Origin: Amblyornis subalaris
Lineage: Eukaryota; Chordata; Aves; Passeriformes; Ptilonorhynchidae
Assembly (NCBI GenBank): GCA_018881555.1
Contig: JACAXG010000164.1
Coordinates: 1,611,747-1,675,746 of the forward strand
Direction of reading: 5' to 3'
DNA length: 64,000 bases
Part shown: positions 60,201 to 64,000 of the stretch, piece after piece
How positions within the stretch are numbered: the first letter of the stretch is position 1
Layout: each line of letters begins with the position of its first letter
Program-made: the position numbers and the translations under genes
The notes under the pieces: model-generated
The model's database searches: none
Told to the model about the DNA's origin: nothing
Seen by the model: the letters and a program-made list of their open reading frames with translations, nothing else

Positions 60201-63200
60201 TGCTATATAAATTAAACCAGCTGAAGGAATAGAGCTGTAGCATTCATCTGTGGGGAAATTATCAATGTTAATATTAGATTGTTTTTCAAGCTTTACAAAA
60301 TGTGATTTTTATTAAAAAATCTGGGTGTGTGCAGAAACAAATTCAGGGATGTTCAAGAATGTGAAGTGAAATAGCAAGTTCTTGTGAAGAATTAGCTCCA
60401 GTGGGGTGCAGATGAGAAGGGATTTTCAGCATTTCAGTAGATATAGGGACTTCCAGTTTACATTTATATTTCAATTTATCAGCTCAGATTCCTTACAGGA
60501 TTTTAAGAGGTTGAGTGGTTCATAGTCGATTGACTAATAACCTAGCTAACTTAATACATCTCTTTTACCAGAGCTATGTTTCATTGCTTAGCTCTATGTC
60601 TGAACATCTGCAAGTGTAATATGGTTTGCCAAGGATATACTCATTTAGGCAAGCTGATACTGCAACCCATTCATTCTAGCAGTTATAGGAAGTGCACAAA
60701 TGTTATATAGTTTAATTTCTTTGATTAAAATTGTTTAGATGTCAAATTGTCAGAATTGTAACTTTCAATACAAAAGGATAATTTTTCTCTTAATTAGCTG
60801 GAAAAAATATTGTGACATAAAGCCTGTTTTATCATCTTCCTATTTCGCAATAGTCTGCATTTAACAGTAGGTTTATACAAATAATCTATAAATGATTTGA
60901 CTTAGAACTGTTGTTCATATTGTACAACTCATATAGTTTATCAATAGTTTCCAGTTTGCTCATACCCGGAAGAAACTTCAACTAATTGCAAGAAATTCTT
61001 CCTCAGAAGTGGGATTCATACTACAGTGTTGATGTGTGCCATGCTTTCTAGAATATCTTGTTGTGTAGGATTTCCCACAAAGGCCTTGTATTAATCTTTA
61101 CGATAGATGCAATCAAGCTCAGCTGCATGTGTTCTTTGTATTTCAGTGAATATGAAGAAATGTTTTCTCCCAATAGGACAATATTTGAAGTCAATACTTA
61201 TCCTGTTGGATAACAAATTGTCTTAGTCACCTCAACAAAGATCGATATTTCCTCAGTGGATTGATAAGATAAAATTAATGTGGTACAACTTTAGCCTAGC
61301 TGTATCAAATGTACATATTCTTATTTCTAGTATTCTTTTTCAGAAATTAATTGCAATATTCTTGGATAACGTGCCAGCTAGTTCTGTCACAAGGAAATAA
61401 TGGTAAAATGTAACCTTTTTGTGCAACATTTTGCATATATTATGGTGCAGTACAAAGTTAGTATAAAAAAAAATAAGTTATAACTTCATGGATCTGAATT
61501 AATCTATAGTATTTCAAGTTAAAATTTGTATCCACATTATTAATTAGATTACATCTCACCTCGCACAACCATACGTGCAAAGAAACAATCATACATGAAA
61601 TAACTCAGATTTTTATTAATCCTAAAGACTAAGAGTACCTTTAGTGTACTGAAATTGGGGTATAAGAAAGCTTAGAAAAATAAAATAAACAGAGATGTAG
61701 AAGTTTGTTAGAACTGATCATGAGTTGTATATGTATATTGTCCCTCCATTAACTTAGCTAATGATGAATGCTGTCATGTACTCAAAAAGTGAAGACTTTT
61801 AAAACCGCATTTAAATAAAGGAAGTTTAGGATTTTACTAATTCTCAAAAAATTAAAAAAAAACCACAGATGGAAATGCTGCTGTTATCCAAAGAGTCCTT
61901 ATACAGAAATCAGAAACTGTATAACCTTTCTGTACTCTAGAAATTCCTTTTCTGTACTGACCCTGTGTGCCCTGGAAAATCCTATTTTCAGTATGTCTAT
62001 TGTAGTCAGAAGGTACCAGAAATCATTCTTGTCATTCAGATGGATGAAAGTAAGAAGAAACAATATTTGCATGTAACCACAGCTTCCCAAGCCTCTTGCT
62101 TCTAAGCTACTTAAACTAAACCTTAGGGTTTTTCACATTTGCTTTTGCTCTTGTCTTATTAGACAGAAAAATAACAAAGCAGAATAATCCCACTGTAAAA
62201 ATAAAAATGCAATGCTATTTGATGGCATCGAGTGATTTAACTATAATTTCTCATCCCATTATGTCTCTCTTTTAATTAAATGGGTTCCCTGCATGACTTT
62301 AAAATTAATAAACGAGTATTTCACTAGCTGTTTGCACCTATATCCTTTGCAATCAAAGCTCGTTTGAAAAGACACACTCTCACTTCCTGAAAAGAACGAC
62401 AGCTTAATAGTGGAATATGGCTGCTGTTGTATCATATACTGTGCAGCAATTTCAGTAGGGAAAGAATAGGATTGGGAATGCAGGTAGCAAATTAGATTGA
62501 TGTGTTGTCCTCGACATACTGGCATTTTCATTTCTGAGGCCTACCAAGTCCAAAACAAAACCATTTTTTATACTTGTTCAAAATCTCTAGAGAAATGACT
62601 TCAGGTGGTCTCAGCCCAGCTTTTCATGTACAAGAGGACACATCAAAAAGCTGTCTTGGTTGATAGTAATTCATCACTTTCGTCTGTGAAAAGCCATGGG
62701 ATTACAAGCATGGAAAAAAAAAAGTACTGCTAACCATATTTTTTTCCCGCCAACTATACATCTCTAGCCCATTTTGTATAAATATATGATCAGATATGTC
62801 AAGGGAGACAATGTAGATCATGTCTTCATGATTATCAGGGATTGTTTTTTAATTCACCTTTCCTACACCTTGTCTCTGACTGAATCTCAATATAATTAAA
62901 CAAAATCTCAAAGTACGGAAGGCAGAACAACAGGAGCTATAACTTAAGGACGAACAGATAGTGAAAAATGTAAGTCACTAGAGAACACTGATGAGATGTT
63001 AAAAATGTAATCAAGCAGCATGTCATTGTGTATCATTTAATTCCTTTTATCTCCTAAAGTGACCTTGGGAAAATTAGAACACTTGAAAACGTTGCATCTT
63101 CAATAAGTTTCTCCCTTAAGTTTAATGAATGAGACAGAAGAGAGATTACTGATATGATTATGTTCAAGTTAAAAGAATTCTCCGAGGAATACCTATTTTA

Positions 63201-64000
63201 AGAGCACTGTTCAGTTTTCAGTGGTCATACCACAATGTGCAAAATTCTTTTGAACAGCTGCTTTTATAATTTCTATTCTTTCGATACTCCAGAACTCATT
63301 CCATATAACTCCAGTGAGGAGTCATCCTGATGACAAGAATACACAAGTCCTACGCTGTTCACATTTCCCTAAAGCTCTGGTAGACAAGGACAGAACATAA
63401 ACTAACCTACTACAAATGCTGTGTATGGCCACAGCAGATTATTGAAAAGAAATTTAGTTAGGGGGTCAATGTTTGTCACAAGTATCTTCCTAACGCTACT
63501 AAAGTTGGGGGAATGTGAATTTCTGTCACCTTTGTATTCTTCCTTTGGGACATACAAGTGAACAGCATGGACACAAGTGAGACAATATAACAATTTGTTA
63601 TATATCTTTTGGAGAAAATGAGCTCAACTGGTAATTATACAAAAAATGTTTAGAACAAAGGTAAGAACTCTATAGCAAGCTCTTGAAAATATTTATTCCT
63701 ACAGAGTCTATTGTATTTAGAAACAGTGCAATCCTCTTCTGAAGTATCTGACTATATGTAAACTGAAGTAATTAATATGCTATTCACTAAACATTGTTTC
63801 CAATAACGATGATATAGGCTGACATTCTAAATCATATATTTAAATCCCCAAATTTGAGGTTGCTCAAAAGCTTATTATCAAATATGCAATTTGCATGTTA
63901 GATAGGAAAGAAATTCATAGCTTTAGTCTGCAACAGGCACTGAGAGAAAAAGTAGCTGCTGTTCAAACACCTGTAATTTGGAGGGTCTGTACCATGTGAC
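57237..64000. other. AT-rich non-genic stretch
   Basis: No exon, RNA gene or recognisable transposon. A T tract lies at 58567-58582. The ORFs are short and unremarkable. Confidence 0.6.

Overview
This window looks like vertebrate nuclear DNA, and the repeats point to a bird. It carries many CR1 LINE 3' ends (the avian and reptilian LINE) and two endogenous-retrovirus LTRs of types familiar from avian, especially passerine, genomes. It also has long AT-rich stretches with scattered single-base ambiguities and one 130-base assembly gap inside a CCTN microsatellite. I found no host protein-coding exon, rRNA, tRNA, CpG island or CRISPR array that I can support. The window reads as a gene desert or the interior of a very long intron.

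Layout. 1-4325 is AT-rich unique sequence with one unexplained 137-codon minus-strand ORF. 4326-5200 is a solo ERV LTR on the minus strand with a readable promoter layout and internal tandem repeats. 5201-12372 is AT-rich, with a short tandem duplication and two overlapping, frame-shifted ORFs. 12373-13555 is a CR1 with a second CR1 inserted inside it. 13556-21854 contains the assembly gap, one copy of a 42-bp block shared with the 49.8 kb region, and a long imperfect palindrome. 21855-23835 holds three old CR1 pieces and an A/C-rich tract. 23836-37891 is AT-rich except for a sharply bounded GC-rich islet at about 31.27-31.64 kb. 37892-38550 is a CR1. 41248-44105 is a 5'-truncated ERVL-like provirus on the minus strand (3' LTR, polypurine tract, integrase and reverse-transcriptase remnants). 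44106-56809 is AT-rich, with microsatellites, the second copy of the 42-bp block and two short tandem duplications. 56810-57236 is a CR1. The rest to 64000 is AT-rich with nothing recognised.

No gene set here works together. What can be read is a record of transposition: CR1 into CR1, an ERV reduced to a solo LTR, and a provirus that lost its 5' half and most of its RNase H. Both LTR elements and five of seven CR1 copies lie on the minus strand. That would fit a long intron of a plus-strand gene but does not prove it. I did not find a convincing new biological system. The best leads are the shared 42-bp block, the long palindrome near 19.37 kb, the GC-rich islet with a perfect CRE, and the regulatory grammar inside the solo LTR.
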